DNA of 24,831 nucleotides from JAJPJG01 sp034667645 (GTDB taxonomy: Bacteria; Verrucomicrobiota; Verrucomicrobiia; Chthoniobacterales; Chthoniobacteraceae): contig JAXDQV010000386.1 of NCBI GenBank assembly GCA_034667645.1, forward strand, positions 1 to 24,831. The letters are read 5' to 3'. Position 1 is the first letter of the stretch, and each line of letters opens with the position of its first letter. This document shows, in pieces, positions 1-8,060 of this stretch. The notes beneath the pieces were generated by a model. That model saw only the letters and a program-made list of their open reading frames with translations, was not told the origin of the DNA and did no database searches. Position numbers and translations under genes: made by a program.

Positions 1-1
1 G

Positions 2-163
2 AGCGTGATCGCGAATGAGTTCACCGAAGCGACGACCGACATGTATCTCTCGGCGCTCTTTGAAGTCGGCTTGGTTCTGTTCGCCGTGACGATCACGGTG
101 AATCTGCTCGCGCAGCTTTTTGTAAAAACCTTCGGGGGCGGAGTCTCCGTCCGGGCGCATTGA
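2..163 (+). CDS. pstC: Phosphate ABC transporter permease PstC, C-terminal end (partial)
   Basis: Only the last 53 codons are in the window; the reading frame is open from the left edge to TGA at 161-163. The visible peptide begins with SVIANEFTEA, holds one hydrophobic segment (about residues 19-41 of the fragment), and ends in a short basic tail. The ANEF-type motif followed by a final membrane helix is typical of the end of PstC, one of two permease subunits of the high-affinity PstSCAB phosphate importer in the inner membrane. The identification rests mainly on position: pstA starts one base after this stop, followed by pstB and phoU. The fragment alone would be too short to name with confidence. 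Confidence 0.85.
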   Translation, partial: SVIANEFTEATTDMYLSALFEVGLVLFAVTITVNLLAQLFVKTFGGGVSVRAH

Positions 164-164
164 G

Positions 165-1016
165 ATGACCGGCACCTTTTCCAAATGGCGCAAAGTCAAA
201 AGCGGCCTCGTCTCGGCGCTTTGCTTCCTCTGCGCCGCGCTGGTGATTTCGCCGCTCGGGCTCGTGTTTTTCCACCTGCTCCGGGAAGGCGCGAGCTCGG
301 TGAACTGGAATTTTTTTACGAGTTTGCCCAAGCCCGTCGGTGAGCCCGGCGGCGGCATGGCCAACGCGATCGCCGGCACCTTCGAACTGCTGGGCCTCGC
401 CGCCTGCATCGGCGTGCCGACCGGCGTGCTCGGCGGCGTTTATCTCTCGGAATATGGAAATGCGCGCACGAACTGGCTGCTGCGTTTTATCTGCGATATT
501 CTCAACGGCGTGCCGTCAATCATCTGGGGCATCGTCGTTTATGGGTTGATCGTCTTGCAGACAAAAACGTTTTCCGCTTACGCGGGCGGCGTTGCGCTGG
601 GGTTCATCATGATTCCGCTGATCATCCGCACCACCGAGGAAGTGCTCCTGCTCGTGCCGAATGGCTATCGCGAAGCCGCGCTCGCGCTGGGAATTGCGCG
701 CTGGAAGATGACGGTGCACGTCGTTTTAAAAACTGCGCTCAAGGGCATTGTCACCGCGGTGCTTCTCGCGCTCGCGCGGGTCGCTGGCGAAACGGCTCCG
801 CTCCTTTTCACCGCGTTCGGAAACCGGTTTTGGAATCACAGTTTGCGCGATCCAGTCGCCGCGCTGCCGCTGCAGATTTTCACCTACGCCATTTCGCCGT
901 ATGACGACTGGCACCGGCAGGCGTGGGCCGGCGCACTCGTGCTGGTCTCGATGATTTTCGTCGTCAATGTCGCCGTGCGAATGCTCACGCGCTCCCGCTC
1001 AGTCATGGCAAAATGA
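165..1016 (+). CDS. pstA: Phosphate ABC transporter permease PstA
   Basis: This 283-residue inner-membrane protein forms, with PstC, the channel of the PstSCAB phosphate importer. Roughly six hydrophobic segments are visible, the first at about residues 14-37. The cytoplasmic EAA loop that docks on the ATPase is clear at about 170-180 (EAALALGIARW), and the segment around 113-122 (LNGVPSIIWG) is characteristic of PstA. The length is normal for the family. The ATG at 165 follows the pstC stop with one base between, and the gene ends in an ATGA overlap with pstB at 1013-1016, so the three are probably translationally coupled. Phosphate-starvation control through PhoB is expected for the family, but the operon promoter is not in the window. 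Confidence 0.96.
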   Translation: MTGTFSKWRKVKSGLVSALCFLCAALVISPLGLVFFHLLREGASSVNWNFFTSLPKPVGEPGGGMANAIAGTFELLGLAACIGVPTGVLGGVYLSEYGNARTNWLLRFICDILNGVPSIIWGIVVYGLIVLQTKTFSAYAGGVALGFIMIPLIIRTTEEVLLLVPNGYREAALALGIARWKMTVHVVLKTALKGIVTAVLLALARVAGETAPLLFTAFGNRFWNHSLRDPVAALPLQIFTYAISPYDDWHRQAWAGALVLVSMIFVVNVAVRMLTRSRSVMAK

Positions 1017-1867
1017 ACCCCGCTCTACTCCCGATGGAACCTCTCGCTCCAGATCGAAAATCCGCTGTTACCCTGGCGGCCAGCAAGCTCCCGAGGAGCT
1101 CGGCCGAGCTGGAGTGCGCCTTTGACGTCAACGATTTGTCCGTCTGGTATGGCGCGAAACAGACAATCTTTGACACCGAAATCCAGCTGCCGGCCAAAAG
1201 CGTTAGCGCGATTATTGGGCCGAGCGGCTGCGGCAAATCAACATTCCTGCGCTGCCTCAACCGCATGCACGAGCTCATTCCGAATGCGCGCATGACCGGC
1301 TCGATCAAACTTTTCGGCGACGACCTTTACGCGCCGACCGTGGACCCCTGCCTGGTGCGCCGACGCGTCGGGATGGTTTTTCAAAAATCGAATCCATTCC
1401 CGACGATGTCCATCGGCGAAAATGTCATCGTTGGGCTGCGGCTCAATGGCGTCCGCAATCGCTCTTTTCTCGATGAGCGGATGGAAAAGGCGCTACGCAT
1501 GGCAGCGCTTTGGGATGAGGTGAAAAACGACCTGAACCGGCCCGGAATTAGCCTTTCCGGCGGGCAGCAGCAGCGGCTTTGTATCGCGCGCGCGATCGCC
1601 GTCGAGCCCGAGATCATCCTGATGGACGAGCCGTGCTCCGCGCTCGATCCGATCGCGACGGCGAAAATTGAAGAGCTGATCTACGAACTGAAAAAGGATT
1701 ACACGATCGTGATCGTGACGCACAACATGCAGCAGGCTGGCCGCTGCTCGGATTTCACCGCGTTTTTCTATCTGGGCCGTTTGATCGAGTTTGGAAAAAC
1801 GGAGAAGATTTTTACCAATCCCAACGAGAAGCGAACCGAAGATTACATTACGGGGAGGTTCGGTTGA
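1013..1867 (+). CDS. pstB: Phosphate ABC transporter ATP-binding protein PstB
   Basis: This is the ATPase that powers phosphate import through PstC and PstA on the cytoplasmic face of the inner membrane. All nucleotide-binding motifs are intact: Walker A GPSGCGKST at residues 69-77, a Q-loop in VFQKSNPFP, signature LSGGQQQRL, Walker B IILMDEP followed by the D-loop SALD, and the switch histidine in VTHN. The phrase FLRCLNRMHEL after Walker A is diagnostic for PstB. A longer reading from 923 is possible, but the ATG at 1013 overlaps the pstA stop as ATGA and gives 284 residues. About 40 residues precede the ATPase fold, slightly more than in the E. coli protein (about 257). Confidence 0.97.
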   Translation: MNPALLPMEPLAPDRKSAVTLAASKLPRSSAELECAFDVNDLSVWYGAKQTIFDTEIQLPAKSVSAIIGPSGCGKSTFLRCLNRMHELIPNARMTGSIKLFGDDLYAPTVDPCLVRRRVGMVFQKSNPFPTMSIGENVIVGLRLNGVRNRSFLDERMEKALRMAALWDEVKNDLNRPGISLSGGQQQRLCIARAIAVEPEIILMDEPCSALDPIATAKIEELIYELKKDYTIVIVTHNMQQAGRCSDFTAFFYLGRLIEFGKTEKIFTNPNEKRTEDYITGRFG

Positions 1868-1886
1868 TCCTCGGTTTGTTAAACAC

Positions 1887-2552
1887 ATGAATATTTTTGA
1901 AACCCATCTTTCCCGCATCCGCGAGAATCTGCTGATGATGTCGAGCCTCGCCGATCGTAACCTCACCCTCGCGATGAAGGCGCTCGTGGATCGCGACGAC
2001 GAGCTTGCCAACACCGTGGAATCCGAGGACTCGCAAATCGATCAGCTCGAGATCGCCGTGGATGAAATGGTGATCACCTACATGGCCACGCACGCGCCGG
2101 TGGCGACCGATTGCCGCTTCATGCTCGCCGCCTCGAAAATCTCCTCGAACCTCGAACGCATCGGCGACCAGGCGACGACGATCGCACGGCGCACGCGCGA
2201 TCTGAACAAGGAGCCGCTGCTCAAGCCGCTGATCGATATTCCGCTGATGGCCGAGACGGGCCGCGAGATGCTCCGCGACTCGATCACGGCCTTTGTCGAG
2301 ACGCAGCCCGACCTCGCGCCAGACATCATTGCGCGCGATCGGACCGTGGATGACATCAACCGCCAGCTCATCCGCGAACTCACGACGTTCATGACGGAAA
2401 ATCCTAAAACGATCTCGCGCTGCCTGAATCTGATCGTCGTCGCGAAGGCGCTCGAGCGCGTGGCCGATCACGCAGCGAACATCGCCGAGGACGTTTTTTA
2501 TCTCTACCGCGGCCGCGACATCCGTCACGTCGCGTCCACGGCCGCGCTCTAA
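1887..2552 (+). CDS. phoU: Phosphate signalling protein PhoU
   Basis: This 221-residue all-helical protein has the two tandem PhoU domains typical of the family. Each carries the metal-binding E-x3-D signature: ERIGDQ at about 90-95 and ERVADH at about 190-195. PhoU is cytoplasmic and links the state of the PstSCAB transporter to the PhoR kinase, damping the phosphate regulon. The start is taken at ATG 1887 because homology begins there (MNIFETHL); the frame stays open upstream inside pstB, but that extension has no family character. The gene lies 19 bases after pstB, the classical end of a pst operon. No Shine-Dalgarno sequence is visible at normal distance, so coupling to pstB translation is possible. 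Confidence 0.96.
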   Translation: MNIFETHLSRIRENLLMMSSLADRNLTLAMKALVDRDDELANTVESEDSQIDQLEIAVDEMVITYMATHAPVATDCRFMLAASKISSNLERIGDQATTIARRTRDLNKEPLLKPLIDIPLMAETGREMLRDSITAFVETQPDLAPDIIARDRTVDDINRQLIRELTTFMTENPKTISRCLNLIVVAKALERVADHAANIAEDVFYLYRGRDIRHVASTAAL

Positions 2553-2598
2553 CGCGATCTGACCTGTTCATCCCGAAATTCCGGTTTAAAACCCGGTC

Positions 2599-4152
2599 GT
2601 GGATTTGGACTCGTTGCACCTCAAGGAAAAGCGGCCGATTTTCTTCGCGCTGGCGCTGGCGGCATTGAGCATCGCCTTGTATCTGCCGATGCTGCGCGCA
2701 GATTTCGTCTGGGACGCGCGGTCGCAGATTCTGACGGACACGTTCATCCATCAGGCGCGGCATTTTTGGGATATCGTGTCGTTGCGAGTGCTCGCTGAGG
2801 ATGTGCTCGATAACAACCGGCCCGCGAATCTACTCTCGCTGATGATCGATGCGGTGATTTGGGGTAAAAGCCCGGCCGGCTACCATTTCACCAACCTTCT
2901 TTTGCACGCCGGTGTCGTTGCGATGCTTTTTCGATTCTGTGCGCGGTTGTTGATCGAAAGCGGCGCGAGCGCGAAAATCGCCGGCATCTGTGCGGCTTTT
3001 GGCGCGCTTCTCTTTGCCGTGCATCCGTTAAATTGCGAGCCGGTGTCCGAAGTCAGTTACCGCGAGGATCTGCTCGCCGCCGCCTTCATTCTCGCCGGAA
3101 TGCTCTGCGCATGGCGTTTCGCGGAAACTGCGGGCGGCAGGCGCGTGGCGTTAGCCGTGGGAAGCGTCCTGTGCTTTTTTACAGCGGTCGCGGCAAAAGA
3201 AATCGGCGTCGCAGGACCCGCCGTGCTCGCGCTGTATTGGAGCCTGTTCCGGCGCAACGAGCGGCGCTGGCTTTGGATTATCATCCCGGCATTGGTCGCC
3301 GTCGGCGTGTTCACGGCTGCGCGCTTTTTGCTCGAACCGAAAGGGTCCGTGATCTTCACCGGCACGCCGCATTACCCCGGGGGCACATTGCTCGATGCGA
3401 TGCTCATTCAGCCGCGCATTTGGGCGTTCTACTTTCGGCAAATCCTTCTGCCCCAGGACCTCTGCGCCGACTACGGGCCGTATTCCGTCCGCCACTTCAG
3501 CCTCGGCGTCAGCCTCGTCACATGCCTGGCACTTGGGCTCGCGCAAATCATCGGAGCGTTGCGCGATCGCGTTTTTGCGCTCGGCGCGGCGCTTTTTTGG
3601 TTGGCGTTGCTGCCGGTTTCAAATCTCATCCCGATCTACCGCCCGATGGCCGACCGCTTTCTTTACCTCCCGATGATCGCCCTCGTGCTGATGCTGTGCG
3701 CTTTACTCGCGCGCGTGCGCTGGACGCGCAGACTGGCGGTCGTGTCTGCGATTTTCGCCTTGGGAATCGAAACGGCGTTCGGAGCAATCACGTTTCAGCG
3801 CGAGTCCGTGTGGGCCAACAGCCTTGCGCTCTGGAGCGACACCGCGCAGAAAAATCCCACTTCCTATTCCGGGGCCGAGAATCTCGGGTTTGCGCTTCTG
3901 ACCGCCGGACAGCCCACGGAGGCCATTGCGTCGTTCACCCGCGCTCGGCGGCTATTGCCAAAAGAGGCTGATCCGCTCGCCGGAATGGCGCTCGCTGCCG
4001 AGGCGCTCGGCCGGGTGGCAGATGCGGATGCGTGCTTCAAACAAGCGGTTGAGCGCGACGCGCGCTATGCGCATCCCGAGCAACTGGTCCGCGCGCTGAC
4101 GTGGGAAAAGGCCGATGCCGAGGCGCTGCGCCGGATCGCGGAACGGAACTGA
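2599..4152 (+). CDS. TMTC-like multi-pass membrane protein with C-terminal TPRs
   Basis: This 517-residue protein has many hydrophobic helices from about residue 13 to 405 and a soluble tail of about 100 residues (from 419) with two TPR-like units. The N-terminal part resembles GT-C type O-mannosyl/TMTC proteins: FVWDARSQI at 36-44 in the first extracytoplasmic loop, NNRPANLLSL at 72-81, SPAGYHFTNLLLH at 91-103, and HPLNCEPVSEVSYREDLLA at about 142-160. Family members are thought to transfer sugar from a lipid donor to protein; activity here is inference. The start is GTG 2599, with no ATG nearby. The gene follows phoU by 46 bases and its stop is one base before lepB, so the two are probably co-translated. 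Confidence 0.72.
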   Translation: MDLDSLHLKEKRPIFFALALAALSIALYLPMLRADFVWDARSQILTDTFIHQARHFWDIVSLRVLAEDVLDNNRPANLLSLMIDAVIWGKSPAGYHFTNLLLHAGVVAMLFRFCARLLIESGASAKIAGICAAFGALLFAVHPLNCEPVSEVSYREDLLAAAFILAGMLCAWRFAETAGGRRVALAVGSVLCFFTAVAAKEIGVAGPAVLALYWSLFRRNERRWLWIIIPALVAVGVFTAARFLLEPKGSVIFTGTPHYPGGTLLDAMLIQPRIWAFYFRQILLPQDLCADYGPYSVRHFSLGVSLVTCLALGLAQIIGALRDRVFALGAALFWLALLPVSNLIPIYRPMADRFLYLPMIALVLMLCALLARVRWTRRLAVVSAIFALGIETAFGAITFQRESVWANSLALWSDTAQKNPTSYSGAENLGFALLTAGQPTEAIASFTRARRLLPKEADPLAGMALAAEALGRVADADACFKQAVERDARYAHPEQLVRALTWEKADAEALRRIAERN

Positions 4153-4153
4153 C

Positions 4154-5287
4154 ATGCTGCATTTTTTTGCCCCGCGCCACATCCAGGAAGCGCATCACGT
4201 TTTGAAAGGCTCGCGCAAGCTCCTGCACTACAAGCGCGACCAACTCAGCGAAGCGACCGTCGCCGATCTCGAGGGCTTGATGGGAAAGCTGGATGCCGCG
4301 ATCAAAGCACGAGACCGGAGGACCATCGAGGAGACGACGCGGCAACTGGACACGCAGTGGAGCGGCCATCTGCCGCCCGCGAGCGAGGCCGGCTGGAGGG
4401 AAAACTGCGAGGTGTTTCTCGTCGCCATCATCATCGCGATCGGCGTGCGCACCTATTTTTTGCAGCCGTTCACGATCCCGACCGGCTCGATGCAACCGAC
4501 GCTCAATGGCATCATCGGCTACCCGACCCAGGAGCCACCCCCGAACCCGCTACGGCGCGTGGTGGACTTCGTCGTCTTCGGACGCAATTACGTCAACGTC
4601 GTCGCCAAGGGCAATGACCAGATCATCGGGCTGACCGAGCAGAAGTTCCTCTATTTCTTCACCGTCACCGACATCCACGGCGAGCACGGGACGTATCGCG
4701 CCTGGGCTCCGCGCAACACCCTGCTGCGGGATTTCAACGTCGATCTCACGCGCGAATATTCCGCCGGCGACGTGATTGCGCGAGGCTACGTGGATGCGGG
4801 AGATCACGTGTTCGTGGACAAAGTTTCCTACAATTTCCGCAGGCCGCATCGAGGCGAGGTCTTCGTTTTCAAAACGACGAACATCCGGGAAATCGAGCGG
4901 CAACTGCGGCTCAGCAATGTGGAAGGATCGCAGTTTTACATCAAACGGCTCGCCGCCCTCCCTGGCGACGAGCTGCGGATTGATCCGCCCAAATACTACA
5001 TCAACGGCGAGCTCGCGCGCGGCTTCGGTTTCGAGCGGGTGATGAGCGGCACGAAGGACGCGCCGCACGACGGCTACCACGGCTACGGGAGCGGCCCGCC
5101 CATGGGATTTCTCAGCGAACCGGACCGGCCCTTCCGCCTGCCCGAACACAGCTATTTCGCGCTCGGTGATAATTCCTACAACTCCTCCGACAGCCGCTAC
5201 TGGGGCTGGGTGCCCGAGCCGAACATCATGGGCCGGGGCCTCTTCGTTTACTGGCCGTTCGCCCCGCATTGGGGCTTCATCAAATAA
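4154..5287 (+). CDS. lepB: Signal peptidase I (long form)
   Basis: LepB cleaves signal peptides from secreted proteins at the outer face of the inner membrane. The catalytic serine is Ser112 in IPTGSMQPT, just after a membrane helix at about 86-104. The general-base lysine is Lys264 in FYIKRLAALPGDEL, and the conserved box GDNSYNSSDSRYWG lies at 338-351. At 377 residues it is longer than most bacterial forms (about 180-325). The excess is a charged, helical N-terminal extension of about 85 residues and a loop between the serine and lysine boxes (about 120-215). ATG 4154 is chosen because it follows the upstream stop by one base. An in-frame start at 4115 would overlap the upstream gene. Confidence 0.95.
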   Translation: MLHFFAPRHIQEAHHVLKGSRKLLHYKRDQLSEATVADLEGLMGKLDAAIKARDRRTIEETTRQLDTQWSGHLPPASEAGWRENCEVFLVAIIIAIGVRTYFLQPFTIPTGSMQPTLNGIIGYPTQEPPPNPLRRVVDFVVFGRNYVNVVAKGNDQIIGLTEQKFLYFFTVTDIHGEHGTYRAWAPRNTLLRDFNVDLTREYSAGDVIARGYVDAGDHVFVDKVSYNFRRPHRGEVFVFKTTNIREIERQLRLSNVEGSQFYIKRLAALPGDELRIDPPKYYINGELARGFGFERVMSGTKDAPHDGYHGYGSGPPMGFLSEPDRPFRLPEHSYFALGDNSYNSSDSRYWGWVPEPNIMGRGLFVYWPFAPHWGFIK

Positions 5288-5357
5288 GGCCGTTGGTGTT
5301 TCTGCTCGATCTCCGGCGGCTCGGGCGCGATGAAACAAGGCGGCCACGGACTACACG

Positions 5358-6665
5358 ATGATTGATTCGTTCCCCGATCTCGTCGCACTCGGCATCGCCC
5401 CGGCCACGCGAATGTGGTTCGTGCTCGGCGGTGCGGTGCTCTGCTATGCGCTGCTGATGTGGACCAACCCGGTGCGCACCAGCCTTCGCGACGGCCTTCG
5501 CTGCGTGCGCCGCTATCCGAAGATCTGGGGCATCCTCACGCTCTTCAGTTTTTGCTACGCATTTTTTCAAGTGGCGCTGCGGGTCTTCTATTATTTCGTC
5601 CTGCCGGAAGCGGAGCGGCCCGACCTGACGTGGGCGTTCACTTGGGCGCTGCCAAAAATGTCAGCTCGTCTCGGCGAAGCGCACACGCTTGGCGATTGGT
5701 GGAGCGCCATTCACGCGGCGCCAAGCTTTTTGCTCATCCAGGAAAGCGCGCTCACCGCGGCGGAAGCGGTCGCCGGAGTGTTTAACAACGTGATCACCAC
5801 GTTCCCCTTTTCCGCCGCGGCCGCGGCGCTGCTGCTGACGAATTGGGAAAGGCATCACACCACGCTCCGCCGCGCCTTGCTGAAACGCTTCGGCGCTTTC
5901 GGCTGGTTCCTCCACCTCGCGCTGCTCCTGTGCGCCATCGCCGCAATTCTCAAACCCGTTCTCTTTGGCCCGAGCCTACCGGTGCTCAACCGCGTCGCGC
6001 CCGGATTGCTCCTCCTGCAATGGTCGGCGCTGATCGACTGGCTCTCGTTTTTGTTCGAGTATCTTTTCGGCGTCTGCATCCAGATTTATCTCATGCTGAT
6101 GGTTTATGCCTGGGTGCGGGGCCTCACTTTCACTCCGCAGCATTTGCTCGACGTGGCGATCCGGCGCTTTTCGTTCGTCGTGAAATGGGCGGTCCTCGTG
6201 ATGATCGTGGGCGCGTTGCTCATCGATCTGCCGCGGATTCGGGCGCTGACTTTTCACTTCGATGAAATCGATCGCGTGATGCGCACGTTTGGCTACATCG
6301 ACACCGTCGCCCGCCCACTGCTTGCGCTCTTCCTGATGCTTTTTGCCACCATCCAGATCACGCTCACGCTCCACAGCGAGTCGCTGCCCAAGGCGATGCG
6401 CGACCACCTCCGGTTTTTGCGCCGCCACGGATGGCAGCTCACGTGGTTTTTGCTCATCGCGGGTCTGCATTTTTTTGTTGTCAGTTGTTTAAACAACACC
6501 TTGCTCGCCGGTTTCGGCGTGGATTCTGCAGCGGCGCTGGCGTGGAGCCTGTTCTTTCCGCTGCTGGGCGCCTTTGTCGCCGCCTGGATGCTCGCGAGCT
6601 GGGTCTGCCTGTTCAAGCGCTGCGAGACCAGTCACGCGCCGGCGCAGGTGCAGTTCAAGTTTTGA
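5358..6665 (+). CDS. Polytopic inner-membrane protein, unknown function
   Basis: I do not recognise a family for this 435-residue protein. It has about eight or nine hydrophobic segments, for example near residues 20-40, 52-78, 145-163, 182-205, 233-258, 275-297, 327-347, 362-385 and 395-425. These are separated by short arginine-rich loops, one of which reads LRDGLRCVRRYPK. There is no signal peptide and no obvious catalytic motif. It begins 70 bases after lepB, and its stop overlaps the next start as TGATG at 6663-6667, so it is almost certainly co-translated with the ABC-type ATPase that follows. A permease-like partner of that ATPase is a fair guess, but the sequence shows no EAA loop, MacB-like or FtsX-like signature. 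Confidence 0.7.
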   Translation: MIDSFPDLVALGIAPATRMWFVLGGAVLCYALLMWTNPVRTSLRDGLRCVRRYPKIWGILTLFSFCYAFFQVALRVFYYFVLPEAERPDLTWAFTWALPKMSARLGEAHTLGDWWSAIHAAPSFLLIQESALTAAEAVAGVFNNVITTFPFSAAAAALLLTNWERHHTTLRRALLKRFGAFGWFLHLALLLCAIAAILKPVLFGPSLPVLNRVAPGLLLLQWSALIDWLSFLFEYLFGVCIQIYLMLMVYAWVRGLTFTPQHLLDVAIRRFSFVVKWAVLVMIVGALLIDLPRIRALTFHFDEIDRVMRTFGYIDTVARPLLALFLMLFATIQITLTLHSESLPKAMRDHLRFLRRHGWQLTWFLLIAGLHFFVVSCLNNTLLAGFGVDSAAALAWSLFFPLLGAFVAAWMLASWVCLFKRCETSHAPAQVQFKF

Positions 6666-7357
6666 TGGCTCCTTTCCTGCGCGCCGAAAACGCGAGCTGC
6701 GCGCGGGATGGTTTGTCGGAAGTGAGGAATGTCTCCGCCGCGTTCGTCCCGGGTGGCATCAGTTTTTTATGCGGGGCGAAAGGCAGCGGCAAAAACCTGC
6801 TGCTCCGTCTCCTCGGCCTTCTGGAAACAGCGGATGCCGGCGACATTTTTTTCCACGAAACGAGCGCCGGTTTGCTGACCGAGGAAGCGCGGCGCGATCT
6901 TCGCAGCAGGCAGTGCGGGTTCGTCTTTGCCGAACCGTTTTTGCTCGAGCAATTCTCCGTGGCCGAAAATGTCGCCATGCCGTTGTTCAAGGTTTCTGGC
7001 GCTGCCTTGGAGGACGCGCGCGCGCAGGTTTCCCATCTCCTCGACTTGCTCGGCCTCGCACGCGGCGCGAATGCGCCGGCGGATTCCCTGCCGCTGATCG
7101 ATCAGTGGAAGGTCTCACTCGCCCGCGCGCTCGCGCACCATCCGCAACTCGTGACGATCGAAAATGCGGACGAGCTGCTGGCGGACGCCGCCCTGGGCGA
7201 GGCAATGCATGCGCTGACCGTCGTTAGTAAATCGCTGCCGGTCACCATCGTTGCGACCCTGGAGAAATGCGAGGGCGCGCCTGCCGACGCGCGGATTCTC
7301 GAACTGCAGGCCGGAGAAATCATCCGCGACACGCAGCAGCATCCGTCGGTTTTTTAA
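6665..7357 (+). CDS. ABC-type ATPase with degenerate nucleotide-binding motifs
   Basis: This 230-residue protein aligns with LolD/MacB-type ATPases: the order P-loop, GFVFAEPFLLEQFSVAENV (85-103), LLDLLGLA (125-132) and SLARALAHHP (151-160) follows the family pattern. The key residues are altered. Walker A reads GAKGSGKN (37-44), with Asn for the usual Ser/Thr. The Q-loop glutamine is Ala89. The LSGGQ signature is replaced by LPLIDQ (142-147). Walker B reads LVTIENAD (162-169) instead of ending in Asp-Glu, and the switch histidine is absent in IVATLEK. ATP hydrolysis is therefore doubtful. The reading frame is intact over its full length, so this is not an obvious pseudogene. The start overlaps the preceding membrane-protein stop (TGATG). 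Confidence 0.8.
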   Translation: MAPFLRAENASCARDGLSEVRNVSAAFVPGGISFLCGAKGSGKNLLLRLLGLLETADAGDIFFHETSAGLLTEEARRDLRSRQCGFVFAEPFLLEQFSVAENVAMPLFKVSGAALEDARAQVSHLLDLLGLARGANAPADSLPLIDQWKVSLARALAHHPQLVTIENADELLADAALGEAMHALTVVSKSLPVTIVATLEKCEGAPADARILELQAGEIIRDTQQHPSVF

Positions 7358-7515
7358 GGCACCCGGTCCCCGCCCTCATCGTGTTCGTTGCTGCTCGACC
7401 GTCGGAACAAGCGATCGAAAAAGTTCGGAGATGCAGCCGCCGCGTTGGGATCAACCGATAAGGCTTGTGAACGTCGGTCAAATCGATCGACCCGAATTAA
7501 AAGAAACAAACCGCA

Positions 7516-7959
7516 ATGAAAAAAACCTATCGTAACTTCAGCCTCGCGCTCGTCGCGGGCGCCTTGGTGTCAGCTCCGGCCGCCTTCGGTCAGATGGCGA
7601 CCACCACGAGCGAAACCACCACCACGCAAAGCAGCGGAATGATCAGCGAATTTTCGCCTGACACCGTGGTCATCAAATCGGAGACGAGCTCCGCGCCCAT
7701 GCGCTACTCGTATTCCAAATCGACGACGGTCGTGGATGACGCCGGCAGCCCGGTGGATATCTCAGTCATCAAAACTGGCGTCCCAGTTCAGGTGATCTAC
7801 GCGAAAGAAGGCGATGGAATGGTCGCTCGCAAGATTATCGTCAAGAAACGCACGACGACGAGCGGTGGCGCTGCCGTCTCGACGGGTGCCGCGGTTTCAA
7901 CCGGCGGCGGCGTAGTGGAGAAGCACGACTCCACGACGACGACCACGGAAACTAAATAA
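7516..7959 (+). CDS. Small secreted Thr/Ser-rich protein, unknown function
   Basis: The 147-residue product starts with a clear Sec signal peptide (MKKTYRNFSLALVAGALVSA; cleavage probably after AAFG or nearby, about residues 22-25). The mature part is rich in Thr, Ser and Val. A Thr-rich stretch (28-38) leads into a short beta-rich middle (about 41-112), then a low-complexity tail with a repeated AAVSTG unit and a Thr-run near the end. No enzyme motif is seen. It stands alone: 158 bases separate it from the upstream gene and a strong terminator follows it, so it is probably monocistronic. The A-rich leader and AAA-rich first codons would suit efficient expression. It is probably periplasmic or outer-membrane associated. 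Confidence 0.75.
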   Translation: MKKTYRNFSLALVAGALVSAPAAFGQMATTTSETTTTQSSGMISEFSPDTVVIKSETSSAPMRYSYSKSTTVVDDAGSPVDISVIKTGVPVQVIYAKEGDGMVARKIIVKKRTTTSGGAAVSTGAAVSTGGGVVEKHDSTTTTTETK

Positions 7960-7982
7960 CAATTCAACAACTTGGTTGGGAG

Positions 7983-8013
7983 GCGCAGCCGGGAAGCCGG
8001 CTGCGCTTTTTTT
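7983..8013 (+). terminator. Rho-independent terminator
   Basis: A perfect 10-base stem (GCGCAGCCGG at 7983-7992 with CCGGCTGCGC at 7997-8006) encloses a GAAG loop and is followed by seven T (8007-8013). It lies 24 bases after the stop of the small secreted protein. The T-run is only on the plus strand, so it acts for that gene and not for the convergent exbD. Confidence 0.95.
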
Positions 8014-8060
8014 ATGCATCGGCCCCCGGCCAATCAGCCTCCAGTCGGGATCGCGCTGCG

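Noticed and set aside
923..1012. Extended N-terminus of PstB from an upstream in-frame start
   Set aside because: It would overlap pstA by about 90 bases, and the extension is Arg-rich and unlike the family. ATG 1013 overlaps the pstA stop in the usual ATGA manner.
2581..2596. Imperfect palindrome CCGGTTTAAAACCCGG between phoU and the TMTC-like gene
   Set aside because: Only four outer bases pair cleanly and no T-run follows on the plus strand, so neither terminator nor operator can be supported.
3033..3971. Alternative 312-codon frame inside the TMTC-like gene
   Set aside because: It is extremely Arg-rich and overlaps a frame with clear membrane helices and family motifs.
7483..7490. TCGATCGA palindrome upstream of the small secreted protein
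   Set aside because: Eight-base palindromes of this composition are expected by chance in GC-rich DNA and no promoter boxes flank it.
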